Origin: CAZVTU01 sp964630295
GTDB taxonomy: Bacteria > Patescibacteriota > Minisyncoccia > Minisyncoccales > RBG-13-42-11
Assembly: GCA_964630295.1 (NCBI GenBank)
Contig: CAZVTU010000030.1
Coordinates: forward strand, 1 to 7,218
Length of the DNA stretch: 7,218 nt
Reading direction: 5' to 3'
The notes beneath the pieces were generated by a model. The model was not told where the DNA came from. It saw only the letters and a list, made by a program, of their open reading frames with translations, and did not search any database. Shown here piece by piece: positions 1 through 6,017 of the stretch (position 1 is its first letter; the number at the start of each line of letters is the position of its first letter). The translations under genes and the position numbers were made by a program.

Positions 1-510
1 CAAATGAAAATCTCCAGATTCATTAGCTTCTCTAATTTCTTTTGGATAAATTTTGTTAAGCCAATATCTTTTAACAATGTAGGAAACCCCATAATGATTT
101 AATCCTTGGAGAGAAAAAGCCATATTAGCATTTTCCTGAACTTCCCAGTCGAGTTTTTCTAAATATTGATCCATTCGATCTACTGCTTCTTCTGAAAATT
201 TTACTGCCTCTCTAATTCTTCTTCTTTGTTCTCGGTAAAGAATGTAAGCTTTGGCAGTCTCAACTAAATTTTCCAAAATTAACACCTCTTCGACAATATC
301 TTGAATTTGCTCAACATTTGGAATTTCGTCTTTTTTAAATCTTCGGTTAAGAAATTGAACAACTTTGTCAGAAAGTTTCTTTGCCCTCTTTCCGTCTCCT
401 TGGCCAGAGGCAGTAATAGCTTTAAAAATAGCATCAGTAATTTTTGTTTGGTCAAAATCGACAATCTGACCGTCTCTTTTTTGAACTTTAGTGATTTTAT
501 TTGGGGACAT
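1..510 (-). CDS. nrdD: Anaerobic (class III) ribonucleotide reductase with N-terminal ATP-cone, 3' end cut by the window edge
   Basis: Translating the minus strand from the ATG at 510 gives 170 uninterrupted residues to the window edge. Residues about 6-95 form an ATP-cone, opening with KVQKRDGQIVDFDQTKITDA, the allosteric ATP/dATP-sensing domain of ribonucleotide reductases. The NrdD core begins around residue 100, with ENANMAFSLQGLNHY at about 127 and YPKEIREANESGDFHL at the edge, where family members continue into an HIHDL-type motif. The enzyme reduces ribonucleoside triphosphates in the cytoplasm with a glycyl radical. The thiyl cysteine, zinc site and glycyl residue lie off the window, so its reductant subtype cannot be told. 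It has its own promoter at 531-566 and no visible Shine-Dalgarno. It is a paralogue of the cone-less NrdD at 2779-4566. The core wording YPKEI...GDFH favours class III over class II. No nrdG activase gene is in the window; it may lie further left. Confidence 0.9.
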   Translation of the reverse strand, partial: MSPNKITKVQKRDGQIVDFDQTKITDAIFKAITASGQGDGKRAKKLSDKVVQFLNRRFKKDEIPNVEQIQDIVEEVLILENLVETAKAYILYREQRRRIREAVKFSEEAVDRMDQYLEKLDWEVQENANMAFSLQGLNHYGVSYIVKRYWLNKIYPKEIREANESGDFHL

Positions 511-530
511 ATTGAAAAAAAATTTAAAGA

Positions 531-566
531 TTATTACATTTTATCTCTTTAAAAAAGCTGGGTCAA
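531..566 (-). promoter_or_regulatory. Sigma70-type promoter for the ATP-cone nrdD
   Basis: On the minus strand a -35 box TTGACC (566-561) is followed by exactly 17 nt and a -10 box TAAAAT (543-538). Each matches consensus at five of six positions. Transcription would start near 531, leaving a leader of about 20 nt before the ATG at 510. The -35 box sits in the loop and 3' arm of the preceding terminator hairpin, and the U-run forms part of the spacer, so terminator and promoter share bases. A second TTGACA lies 10 bp upstream (576-571) with a weaker -10 (TTTAAA, 553-548). The boxes are seen directly; activity is inferred. Confidence 0.65.
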
Positions 567-585
567 ATATTGTCAACCCAGCTTT
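551..585 (-). terminator. Intrinsic (Rho-independent) terminator of the redox operon
   Basis: A perfect 10-bp stem (arms 576-585 and 554-563, AAAGCTGGGT with ACCCAGCTTT) encloses a 12-nt loop. On the minus strand it is followed directly by Us, giving six in a row from 556 to 551. It lies 31 nt past the stop codon of the thioredoxin-FTR gene and before the next gene, as expected for the end of the nine-gene operon. On the plus strand the same hairpin would be followed by AAAAT, so it reads as a terminator in the minus direction only. Confidence 0.85.
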
Positions 586-596
586 AAAATTCCTAC

Positions 597-605
597 TTAT
601 CCACA
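597..605 (+). promoter_or_regulatory. DnaA-box 9-mer (TTATCCACA) upstream of nrdD
   Basis: The 9-mer TTATCCACA matches the strong bacterial DnaA-box consensus exactly. It sits between the stop codon of the thioredoxin-FTR gene and the terminator, about 31 bp upstream of the -35 box of the nrdD promoter. Only this one copy was noticed, with no AT-rich unwinding element or cluster, so an origin is unlikely. DnaA control of ribonucleotide reductase genes is known for E. coli nrdAB; a like role here is inference, and a chance match is possible. Confidence 0.35.
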
Positions 606-616
606 AGGTAAAAATT

Positions 617-1234
617 TTACTTTTTAACAAATAATCCGCAGAAACAATGACCATCTTTTTCAATTTCTGATCGATGCCAAGCACAAGGACAAATTTTAGG
701 CTTATCTTCGGCTTGATTTCCAGCAACTCTTCGGCAAGGACAGTATCTAGCTCCATATTTTTTTTCGTTTTCCAGTAAACCTTTAATTAATCTTTCCACA
801 ATTTCTCTATTGGGATTTAATTTAAATCCATTTTTCTCAGCGTACTCTTCATACTCTCTAATTACCCTATCAATCTCTTTTTTATTATCTTCCTCCTCTT
901 GACTGGCTGTATTTTCCTCGCTCAACATTTTATTTAATATTTCCCTCACTACCGGTTCCGGTCTTACTCCAACAAACCCGCTGACTGGTTTTCCTTTTTT
1001 AAAAAGAATTACCATAGGAATTCTATCAATTCCATATTTCTGAGCGGTCAAAGGAGCAGCATCGAGATTCGCTTTGGCAAAAATAATTTTATCTTTAAAA
1101 TCTTCGACCACCTTTTCTAAAATTGGTGAAAGAACAAAGCAAGGCGTACACCAAAGCGCCCAGAAATCAACTAAAACCGGCTTTTGGCTATTTTGAATAA
1201 CCTCATCGAAATTTTTATCAGTTAAAGTAATCAT
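617..1234 (-). CDS. Thioredoxin fused to ferredoxin:thioredoxin reductase catalytic chain
   Basis: This 205-residue cytoplasmic protein joins two redox domains. Residues 1-104 are a thioredoxin fold with active site W28-C29-T-P-C32 (the usual form is WCGPC) and the cis-proline at P73 (RIPMVILF). A Glu/Lys-rich linker, about 105-125, leads to an FTR catalytic domain with C165-P-C167, C182-P-C184 and C197-F-C199. By analogy with plant and cyanobacterial FTR, C165, C182, C184 and C197 should hold the [4Fe-4S] cluster, and C167 and C199 the active disulfide. The histidine of the plant CHC motif is replaced by F198, with H196 two residues earlier. FTR takes single electrons from ferredoxin and reduces the thioredoxin disulfide; a ferredoxin gene ends just upstream. 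I chose the ATG at 1234 because the thioredoxin fold starts there and AGAGGA lies 9 nt before it. An ATG at 1303 would overlap the ferredoxin by 64 nt and add unrelated sequence. It is the last gene before the terminator. Confidence 0.93.
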   Translation of the reverse strand: MITLTDKNFDEVIQNSQKPVLVDFWALWCTPCFVLSPILEKVVEDFKDKIIFAKANLDAAPLTAQKYGIDRIPMVILFKKGKPVSGFVGVRPEPVVREILNKMLSEENTASQEEEDNKKEIDRVIREYEEYAEKNGFKLNPNREIVERLIKGLLENEKKYGARYCPCRRVAGNQAEDKPKICPCAWHRSEIEKDGHCFCGLFVKK

Positions 1235-1239
1235 ATTTT

Positions 1240-1428
1240 TTAATCCTCTTTGTCTGAAGCTTTCTCTATTGCCCCATAGGGGCAAACTTTCTCTCCCCCG
1301 CATTCTTCAATTTTTTTTGAATCAATGACCTCTGCCTTTCCGTCTTCTTTTAATTCAGTTCCTCCCGGACAATCAGTAACACATAGACCGCAACCTAAAC
1401 ATTTTTCTTTGTTTACTTTATAATTCAT
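1240..1428 (-). CDS. Small single-cluster [4Fe-4S] ferredoxin
   Basis: This 62-residue soluble electron carrier has C10-x2-C13-x2-C16 and a distal C49-P, the four ligands of one [4Fe-4S] cluster. Two further cysteines, C20 and C43, sit where Thermotoga-type ferredoxins carry a structural disulfide, as I recall that family. The length also fits that family (about 60 residues). It starts 4 nt after the glutamate synthase-like gene and its stop is 5 nt before the thioredoxin-FTR ATG, so the three are almost surely co-transcribed. The natural guess is that it donates electrons to the FTR domain. It could also feed the FMN protein upstream, or both. There is no clear Shine-Dalgarno, so translation may be coupled to the gene before it. 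Confidence 0.92.
   Translation of the reverse strand: MNYKVNKEKCLGCGLCVTDCPGGTELKEDGKAEVIDSKKIEECGGEKVCPYGAIEKASDKED
1244..1249 (-). promoter_or_regulatory. Ribosome binding site deciding the start of the thioredoxin-FTR gene
   Basis: AGAGGA on the minus strand lies 9 nt before the ATG at 1234, inside the last codons of the ferredoxin gene. It is the only convincing Shine-Dalgarno seen in the window and supports the 1234 start over the longer frame from 1303. Confidence 0.6.
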
Positions 1429-1432
1429 ATTT

Positions 1433-2488
1433 TTAATCAGAAATTAATTTTACTTTAGTTATTTTTGCTATTTCAGAGTTTAAAGCTCTTAAATGACCTT
1501 TATTTAATTTATGAACATCGTTTAATCCTGAGGCGCCAGCAATCATTTTTATTTCTTGGGTAGAATTTTTTATATATGTTGAAATATTTTCTGCCGCCTG
1601 TTCAATGTTCAAATTTTTTCTTAACTCCGGGTCCTGAGTGGTAATTCCTTTTGGNNNNNNNNNNNNNNNNNNNNNNNNNNNNNNNNNNNNNNNNNNNNNN
1701 NNNNNNNNNNNNNNNNNNNNNNNNNNNNNNNNNNNNNNNNNNNNNNNNNNNNNNGCTCCTGTTCCTCCTTCTAAGCCATCGATAGCAATTATATCAGGAT
1801 TGGCCTTTACTGCCAAACTAACATCTTTTTCAATATCGCCTGCTCCCAATTTTAAAATAATCGGCACTCCGCAGGTTACCTTCCTCAACCATTCAACTTT
1901 CTTTTTTAAATCTTCAATGTTTTTAATATCCAAATGATAAGCCGGTGAATGAATATCTTTTCCAAGTGGCATATTTCTAACTTTGGCAATTTCTTCCGTC
2001 ACTTTTTCTTTCGGTAAAAGTCCTCCTTGCCCGGGCTTTGCCCCTTGGCCAATTTTAATTTCGATAGCATCGGCTTTTTTTAAAACCTCCTCAGTAATTC
2101 CAAAGCGACCAGTCGAATATTGAATTATTAATTTTTTTGAAAATTCTCTTTCTTCCGGCAAAACTCCCCCTTCACCGGTATTTTCCATTGTCCCAGCTAA
2201 ACTAGAAGCTTTAGCTAAAGCAGTCTTTGCTTCTCGAGATAAAGCCCCAAAACTCATCGCTCCAATAACAATCGGCGTTTCCAAGGTAATTGGTTTTTTA
2301 CTATTCTTTCCAATAATAGTTTTGGTAGAAATTTTTTCTCTAAAATAATCCACCGGTCTCGTAGATAGCTGAGCTGGGATAAAAACTAAGTCTTCAAAAC
2401 TAACTTTTCCTAATTTATTAGAGCGCCCACTAGAAATAGGCACTCCTTTTACCCTTTTTTGAATTTCTTTTATCCAATCATTGTTCAT
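1433..2488 (-). CDS. Stand-alone glutamate synthase FMN domain (GltB-like), interrupted by an assembly gap
   Basis: This matches the FMN-binding synthase domain of glutamate synthase, in the stand-alone form common in archaea and anaerobes. Visible family blocks are GAMSFGALS (77-84), ENTGEGG (102-108), QYSTGRFGI (123-131), IGQGAKPGQGG (146-156), GKDIHSPAYHLDI (176-188) and DGLEGGTG (237-244). After the gap comes PKGITTQDPELR. The glutaminase domain is absent and no partner is visible, so free ammonia or a separate subunit would be needed. A 100-N gap removes the end of the barrel, the FMN phosphate-binding part and the region where the family carries [3Fe-4S] cysteines. The frame agrees on both sides of the gap. 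It overlaps the DUF134 gene by 11 nt and is followed 4 nt later by a ferredoxin, a plausible electron donor. Glutamate synthesis is the family role; activity on another amidation substrate cannot be excluded. Confidence 0.88.
   Translation of the reverse strand: MNNDWIKEIQKRVKGVPISSGRSNKLGKVSFEDLVFIPAQLSTRPVDYFREKISTKTIIGKNSKKPITLETPIVIGAMSFGALSREAKTALAKASSLAGTMENTGEGGVLPEEREFSKKLIIQYSTGRFGITEEVLKKADAIEIKIGQGAKPGQGGLLPKEKVTEEIAKVRNMPLGKDIHSPAYHLDIKNIEDLKKKVEWLRKVTCGVPIILKLGAGDIEKDVSLAVKANPDIIAIDGLEGGTGXXXXXXXXXXXXXXXXXXXXXXXXXXXXXXXXXXPKGITTQDPELRKNLNIEQAAENISTYIKNSTQEIKMIAGASGLNDVHKLNKGHLRALNSEIAKITKVKLISD
1655..1754. other. Assembly gap of exactly 100 N
   Basis: Exactly 100 unknown bases lie inside the glutamate synthase-like gene. 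The round number suggests a placeholder. From memory of family members, about 80 residues separate GGTG from PKGI, against the 34 the gap allows, so the true gap is probably near 240-250 bases and must be 1 modulo 3 to keep the frame. Confidence 0.95.
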
Positions 2489-2762
2489 ATTTTTTAATTT
2501 TAATTGCCTTTCCTTTAATAAGGGCCTCAGCTATTTTTTGCCGAGCGGAACTTAAAATCCTCTGAAGAGTGCTTTGGGAAATTTTCATTCTTTTTGCTGC
2601 TTTAATCTGGTCTAATTTTTTGAGATCACAAAGTCGGATAGCTTCTAACTCATCTACTCCCAATGCCACCTCTTCTAACTCAGAAAGAGGTATGGCTCTC
2701 GGTTTAAAATAAACAACACTTGGATCAAAATCAACTTTTCTTTGTTTGACTGGTCTGACCAT
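2478..2762 (-). CDS. DUF134 (UPF0251) predicted DNA-binding protein
   Basis: This 94-residue protein fits the DUF134 family throughout: MVRPVKQRKVDF at the start, YFKPRAIPLSELEEVAL (18-34), VDELEAIRL (36-44), and a sigma-region-4-like helix-turn-helix at about 48-80 (AAKRMKISQSTLQRIL, then SARQKIAEAL). Length is normal. The family is predicted to bind DNA and its targets are mostly unknown. It starts 16 nt after the nrdD stop and overlaps the glutamate synthase-like gene by 11 nt. DUF134 genes often sit beside MinD-type ferredoxin ATPases in anaerobes, and one is just upstream here. It is a reasonable candidate for autoregulation of this operon, by inference only. It is the one gene ending in TGA, which argues that TGA is a stop in this organism. 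A perfect TATAAT lies 9 nt before its ATG, without a good -35. Confidence 0.88.
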   Translation of the reverse strand: MVRPVKQRKVDFDPSVVYFKPRAIPLSELEEVALGVDELEAIRLCDLKKLDQIKAAKRMKISQSTLQRILSSARQKIAEALIKGKAIKIKKYEQ

Positions 2763-2778
2763 AGAATTCTTATTATAT

Positions 2779-4566
2779 TTAAGGTTGTTTGTATTCTAAT
2801 CTTTGTCTAAATTCTTCCTTCTTTCCCACATTCCAATTCTGGACCGGAGTTAAAAATCCTACCACCCGTGAATAAACCTCCGCCAGCTTCCCACATTTTG
2901 GACATTTGAAATGCTCTCCTTTTAAGTAACCATGTTCAGGACAAACGCTAAAGGTAGGAGTAAGAGTAATATAAGGAAGATCGTAATTTTCTAAAATCTT
3001 TTTGATTAAAATTTTAGCTTCTTTACCTTTAATTCTCTCTCCTAAAAAAGTATGAAATACTGTTCCTCCAGTATAAAGAGTTTGTAGCTCATTCTGATGT
3101 TTCAAGGCTTCAAAAAGATCGTCAGTATAATTTACTGGAAGTAAAGTAGAATTAGTATAGTAAGGAGTTTTCTTTCCAGCAGTTTTAATTTTTGGATAAC
3201 ATTCTTTATCGATTTTAGCTAACCTATAACACGTTGATTCAGCTGGAGTAGCTTCCAAGTTATAGATATTCCCTGTTTCTTTTTGATATTCAACTAATTT
3301 CTTTCTCATAAACTTTAAAACTTTTATTGCAAACTCTTTTCCTTCCTCACTAGCAATGTCTTTATTCAGAAAATTTAAACAGGCTTCGTTCATTCCGATC
3401 AAACCAATGGTCGAGAAATGATATTTTAAAGTCCCTAAATATTTCTCAGTAAAAGGTATTAATCCTAACTTCATATTTTTTTCTACTAATTTTCTTTTAA
3501 TCTCTAAACTATCCTTGGCGATATCCATCAATCTCTCTAATCTTTTAAAGAAATCTTTCTCATTTTTAGCTAAATAACCAATCCGAGGAAGGTTGATGGT
3601 TACTACGCCAACGCTACCAGTTTTATCTGCGTAACCGAAGTATCCTCCTACCCGGCGGTATTTTAATTCGCTAAGCTTTAATCTTAAATGACAACACATC
3701 GCCCTAATTTCATGAGGGTCTAAATCAGAACGAATGAAATTCTGGAAATAAGGAATTCCGTATTTGGCTGTCATCTCGAACATTAGATCGGTATTAGAAG
3801 AAGACCAATCAAAATCTTTTGTAATATTGTAAGTAGGAATAGGAAATTCAAAAGCTCTCCCTTGACTATCTCCCTCTAACATTATCTCCATAAAGGCTCT
3901 ATTTATCATATCTACCTCTGGTTGGAATTCTCTAAAATATTCTTTTTGGACCCTTCCGCCAATAATTGCTGGCTTATCAGATAGATCATCTGGCACTTTT
4001 AAATCAAAGGTAATATTGGTAAAAGGAGTTTGGCCACCCCAACGGGTGGGAAGATTAAGAGCATAAATAAATCCTTGCATTGCCTGTTTGACATCTTTAT
4101 AAGATAAACCATCTTTTCTAACAAAAGGGGCTAAAAATATATCTAAAGAATTAATAGCTTGAGCTCCCGACCACTCGTTAGAAACCACTCCAAAAAAATT
4201 AGCAATTTGGTTTAAAGCTGAATCAAAGTGTTTAGCTGGCGCACAAGTTACTTGCCAGGGAACTCCCACTCCTTTCATTAAAAGATCTAAAATTGACCAA
4301 CCGGCACAATAACCAACTATTCCCATATATAAGTTGTGAATATGTAAATCGCCATTTAAATGTGCATCGGAAATTCTTTTTGGATATACCTCGGAAAGAG
4401 TATATTTAGTCATCGCTTCTCCAGCTAACCTCCAGGAAACTGAAGAATAAGAATACTTTTGAGTTGAATTTTCTTTCGTCTTCCAGGTTTTCTTTTTAAG
4501 ATAATTTTCAACTGTTTCTTTAATTTTTAATGTACTGAGGTCGATTTGGGGATGTTTTTTAGACAT
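2779..4566 (-). CDS. nrdD: Anaerobic (class III) ribonucleoside-triphosphate reductase without ATP-cone
   Basis: This 595-residue glycyl-radical enzyme reduces ribonucleoside triphosphates to deoxynucleotides. The core starts at once with VYPKRISDAHLNGDLHIHNL (60-79), so the ATP-cone seen in the other copy is missing. C87 and C291/C292 (MCCHLRL) are candidates for the two core cysteines, one the thiyl radical site, with GSVGVVTINLPRIGYL at 317-332. N436-L-E438, in NLEATPAESTCYRLA, resembles the active-site Asn/Glu pair of thioredoxin-type rather than formate-type NrdD, as I recall those subtypes. The C-terminal zinc site is C542-x2-H545...C555-x2-C558, with His for the second Cys. The glycyl radical is G570 in RVVGF, followed by QNWNVGKKEEF. 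The ATG overlaps the end of the ATPase gene by 8 nt, suggesting translational coupling. The gene appears complete. The activase NrdG is not in this window. Confidence 0.96.
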   Translation of the reverse strand: MSKKHPQIDLSTLKIKETVENYLKKKTWKTKENSTQKYSYSSVSWRLAGEAMTKYTLSEVYPKRISDAHLNGDLHIHNLYMGIVGYCAGWSILDLLMKGVGVPWQVTCAPAKHFDSALNQIANFFGVVSNEWSGAQAINSLDIFLAPFVRKDGLSYKDVKQAMQGFIYALNLPTRWGGQTPFTNITFDLKVPDDLSDKPAIIGGRVQKEYFREFQPEVDMINRAFMEIMLEGDSQGRAFEFPIPTYNITKDFDWSSSNTDLMFEMTAKYGIPYFQNFIRSDLDPHEIRAMCCHLRLKLSELKYRRVGGYFGYADKTGSVGVVTINLPRIGYLAKNEKDFFKRLERLMDIAKDSLEIKRKLVEKNMKLGLIPFTEKYLGTLKYHFSTIGLIGMNEACLNFLNKDIASEEGKEFAIKVLKFMRKKLVEYQKETGNIYNLEATPAESTCYRLAKIDKECYPKIKTAGKKTPYYTNSTLLPVNYTDDLFEALKHQNELQTLYTGGTVFHTFLGERIKGKEAKILIKKILENYDLPYITLTPTFSVCPEHGYLKGEHFKCPKCGKLAEVYSRVVGFLTPVQNWNVGKKEEFRQRLEYKQP

Positions 4567-5425
4567 ATTTTTTTATTTTATTAAAAATATTTTTAATCTC
4601 TTCTTTAGCTTTTAAATTTGTTTCCAAAATTGGAGTTAAATTTGAGATAGCTTTGAATATTTCTTTATCGTAAGACATCTTTCCTAAAATTTTTTCTTTA
4701 AACTTTTTAATAATTTTTTGAGTAATTTTGGAGTTAATATTCCATTTATTAATAATAACCCAAAACGGTATTTTAAAATAATTTACTACTTCTAAAACTC
4801 TTGTCAAATCAGAAAACCCAGAAGGAGTCGGTTCAGTAACTAAAATTACCAAATTGGCATCCCTCAGAGCAGCGGTAACTGGGCAACCAGTTCCGGGAGC
4901 CGAATCAATAATCTGAATATCACAATCAAACTTGTCTGCTTCTTTTTTTATTTCGCTAACTATTTTGCCAGAACCTGTTTCCCCAGGAAAAAGATTTCCC
5001 GAAACTAAAGGGAAACCGTATTTTACTTTCTTAATTTTAATCTCACCATTCTGAACGGGCTTTAATTTAATTGCTTTTTGAGGACAAATAACTTCACAAG
5101 CTCCGCATCCTTCACATAAAAATGGATTTAGTTGGGGTTTACTATTGACCATTTTTATTGCTGAAAATCTACATTTTTCAGCACAAAGACCACAACCATT
5201 ACATTTCTGATAATCAATTTCTGGCCGAGCTGAAGCTATCACCGGGATAGTTTGATCCCATTTTTTTATTCCTCCCAACCAAATAGCCAAATTGGGGGCA
5301 TCAGCATCACAATCCACCGCGACCACTTTCTTTTCCTGAGCAAATAGCATTGAGAAAGCCGAAGCTAACATTGACTTTCCTACCCCTCCTTTCCCGCTTG
5401 AAATTACTAATTTGACCTGTTTCAT
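4559..5425 (-). CDS. MinD/Mrp-type P-loop ATPase with inserted two-cluster ferredoxin (COG1149-like)
   Basis: This 288-residue protein has a deviant Walker A GKGGVGKS (11-18), DCDADAPN (38-45) and DSAPGTG (174-180) as the switch II region, all typical of MinD-superfamily ATPases. Between them sits a bacterial-type ferredoxin insert with two C-x2-C-x2-C-x3-C groups: C75, C78, C81, C85 and C104, C107, C110, C114, enough for two [4Fe-4S] clusters. This order matches COG1149, found widely in archaea and anaerobic bacteria. The biochemical role is poorly defined; ideas include ATP-driven iron-sulfur assembly or electron transfer, and members belong to the ORP complex of Desulfovibrio. The ORP/NifX-like protein often encoded beside it is absent here, although a DUF134 gene and a metallo-beta-lactamase-fold gene are nearby. 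It begins 12 nt after the uracil glycosylase and overlaps nrdD by 8 nt. Confidence 0.92.
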   Translation of the reverse strand: MKQVKLVISSGKGGVGKSMLASAFSMLFAQEKKVVAVDCDADAPNLAIWLGGIKKWDQTIPVIASARPEIDYQKCNGCGLCAEKCRFSAIKMVNSKPQLNPFLCEGCGACEVICPQKAIKLKPVQNGEIKIKKVKYGFPLVSGNLFPGETGSGKIVSEIKKEADKFDCDIQIIDSAPGTGCPVTAALRDANLVILVTEPTPSGFSDLTRVLEVVNYFKIPFWVIINKWNINSKITQKIIKKFKEKILGKMSYDKEIFKAISNLTPILETNLKAKEEIKNIFNKIKKYV

Positions 5426-5437
5426 TACGTTCTTAGT

Positions 5438-6010
5438 TTATTTAAATTTCTCTAAAATTTTAAAATCTCTTTTAAGAATCTCTTTCATATTTATGTTATA
5501 AGTAGCTACTGCCGGATGGTAAAGGGGAATAATTTTTATTTCTTGGAAAAGATTTTTTACCTCGAATACTTTGCCATGAATTTTACTGATTGGCTCGATT
5601 TTTTCTTTTAAGCCGTATTTTTCCATTAAAAATCTCATTGAATATCTACCTAAAGGACAAATAACCTTTGGTTTTATAATCTCAATCTGTCTTTCCAAAT
5701 AAGAAGAGCAAGCTTTAATTTCTTCTTTCTGAGGGTCTCGATTTTCTGGCGGCCGACATTTTAGTAAATTGGAAATGTAAACTTCCCCTCTTTTAATTCC
5801 AATAAATTCTAAAAGCTCATCTAAAATTTTCCCAGCCTGACCACAAAAAGGTCGACCTGTTCTATCTTCGTTAAACCCTGGTGCTTCACCGACAAACATT
5901 ATTCTCGCTTTAGGATTTCCCTCGCCAAAAACGGGATGAACTCTCGTTCTATAAAGAGAACATTTTTTGCAACTTAAAACCTGATTTTTTATTTTTTTTA
6001 ATTCATCCAT
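5438..6010 (-). CDS. udg: Type-4 (iron-sulfur) uracil-DNA glycosylase
   Basis: This 190-residue base-excision repair enzyme removes uracil from DNA. The four cluster ligands of family 4 are present: C14-x2-C17 near the start, C85 in KCRPPENRDP and C101 sixteen residues later. Motif A is GEAPGFNEDRTGRPFCGQAG (41-60), with C56 where many homologues have valine. Motif B is HPA at 165-167. Length is typical for the family. The start at 6010 gives MDELKKIKNQ, the usual short lead to the first Cys pair. An ATG four bases later is out of frame. It sits 7 nt after the metallo-beta-lactamase-fold gene and 12 nt before the ATPase gene. Its presence with ribonucleotide reductase is thematically sensible (nucleotide supply and uracil removal), but no direct coupling is shown. 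Confidence 0.95.
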   Translation of the reverse strand: MDELKKIKNQVLSCKKCSLYRTRVHPVFGEGNPKARIMFVGEAPGFNEDRTGRPFCGQAGKILDELLEFIGIKRGEVYISNLLKCRPPENRDPQKEEIKACSSYLERQIEIIKPKVICPLGRYSMRFLMEKYGLKEKIEPISKIHGKVFEVKNLFQEIKIIPLYHPAVATYNINMKEILKRDFKILEKFK

Positions 6011-6017
6011 TTAAAAA

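Noticed and set aside
279..552. Open frames on both strands at 279-552
   Set aside because: They lie out of frame inside or opposite the ATP-cone NrdD, which has clear homology, and look like low-complexity shadows.
554..585. NrdR box in the nrdD promoter region
   Set aside because: The loop sequence CAATATTTG only loosely resembles the 16-bp NrdR palindrome, is short by one base in the core, and has no second box.
597..605. Replication origin
   Set aside because: There is a single DnaA box only, with no cluster, no unwinding element and no dnaA, dnaN or similar gene nearby.
541..756. A 71-residue minus-strand frame
   Set aside because: It overlaps the FTR domain in another frame and runs through the terminator; no family resemblance.
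617..1303. Longer start for the thioredoxin-FTR protein at 1303
   Set aside because: It would overlap the ferredoxin gene by 64 nt and add 23 residues unlike any thioredoxin N-terminus. The ATG at 1234 has a Shine-Dalgarno and begins exactly at the fold.
1655..1754. Frameshift or insertion in the glutamate synthase-like gene
   Set aside because: The break is a run of N, and conserved sequence resumes in the same frame on the other side; it is an assembly gap.
1638..1937. A plus-strand frame across the N gap
   Set aside because: It is antisense to the conserved GltB-like gene and depends on 34 unknown residues.
2478..2480. TGA recoding as in Gracilibacteria or Absconditabacteria
   Set aside because: DUF134 ends at TGA at its normal family length, and no other gene needs read-through.
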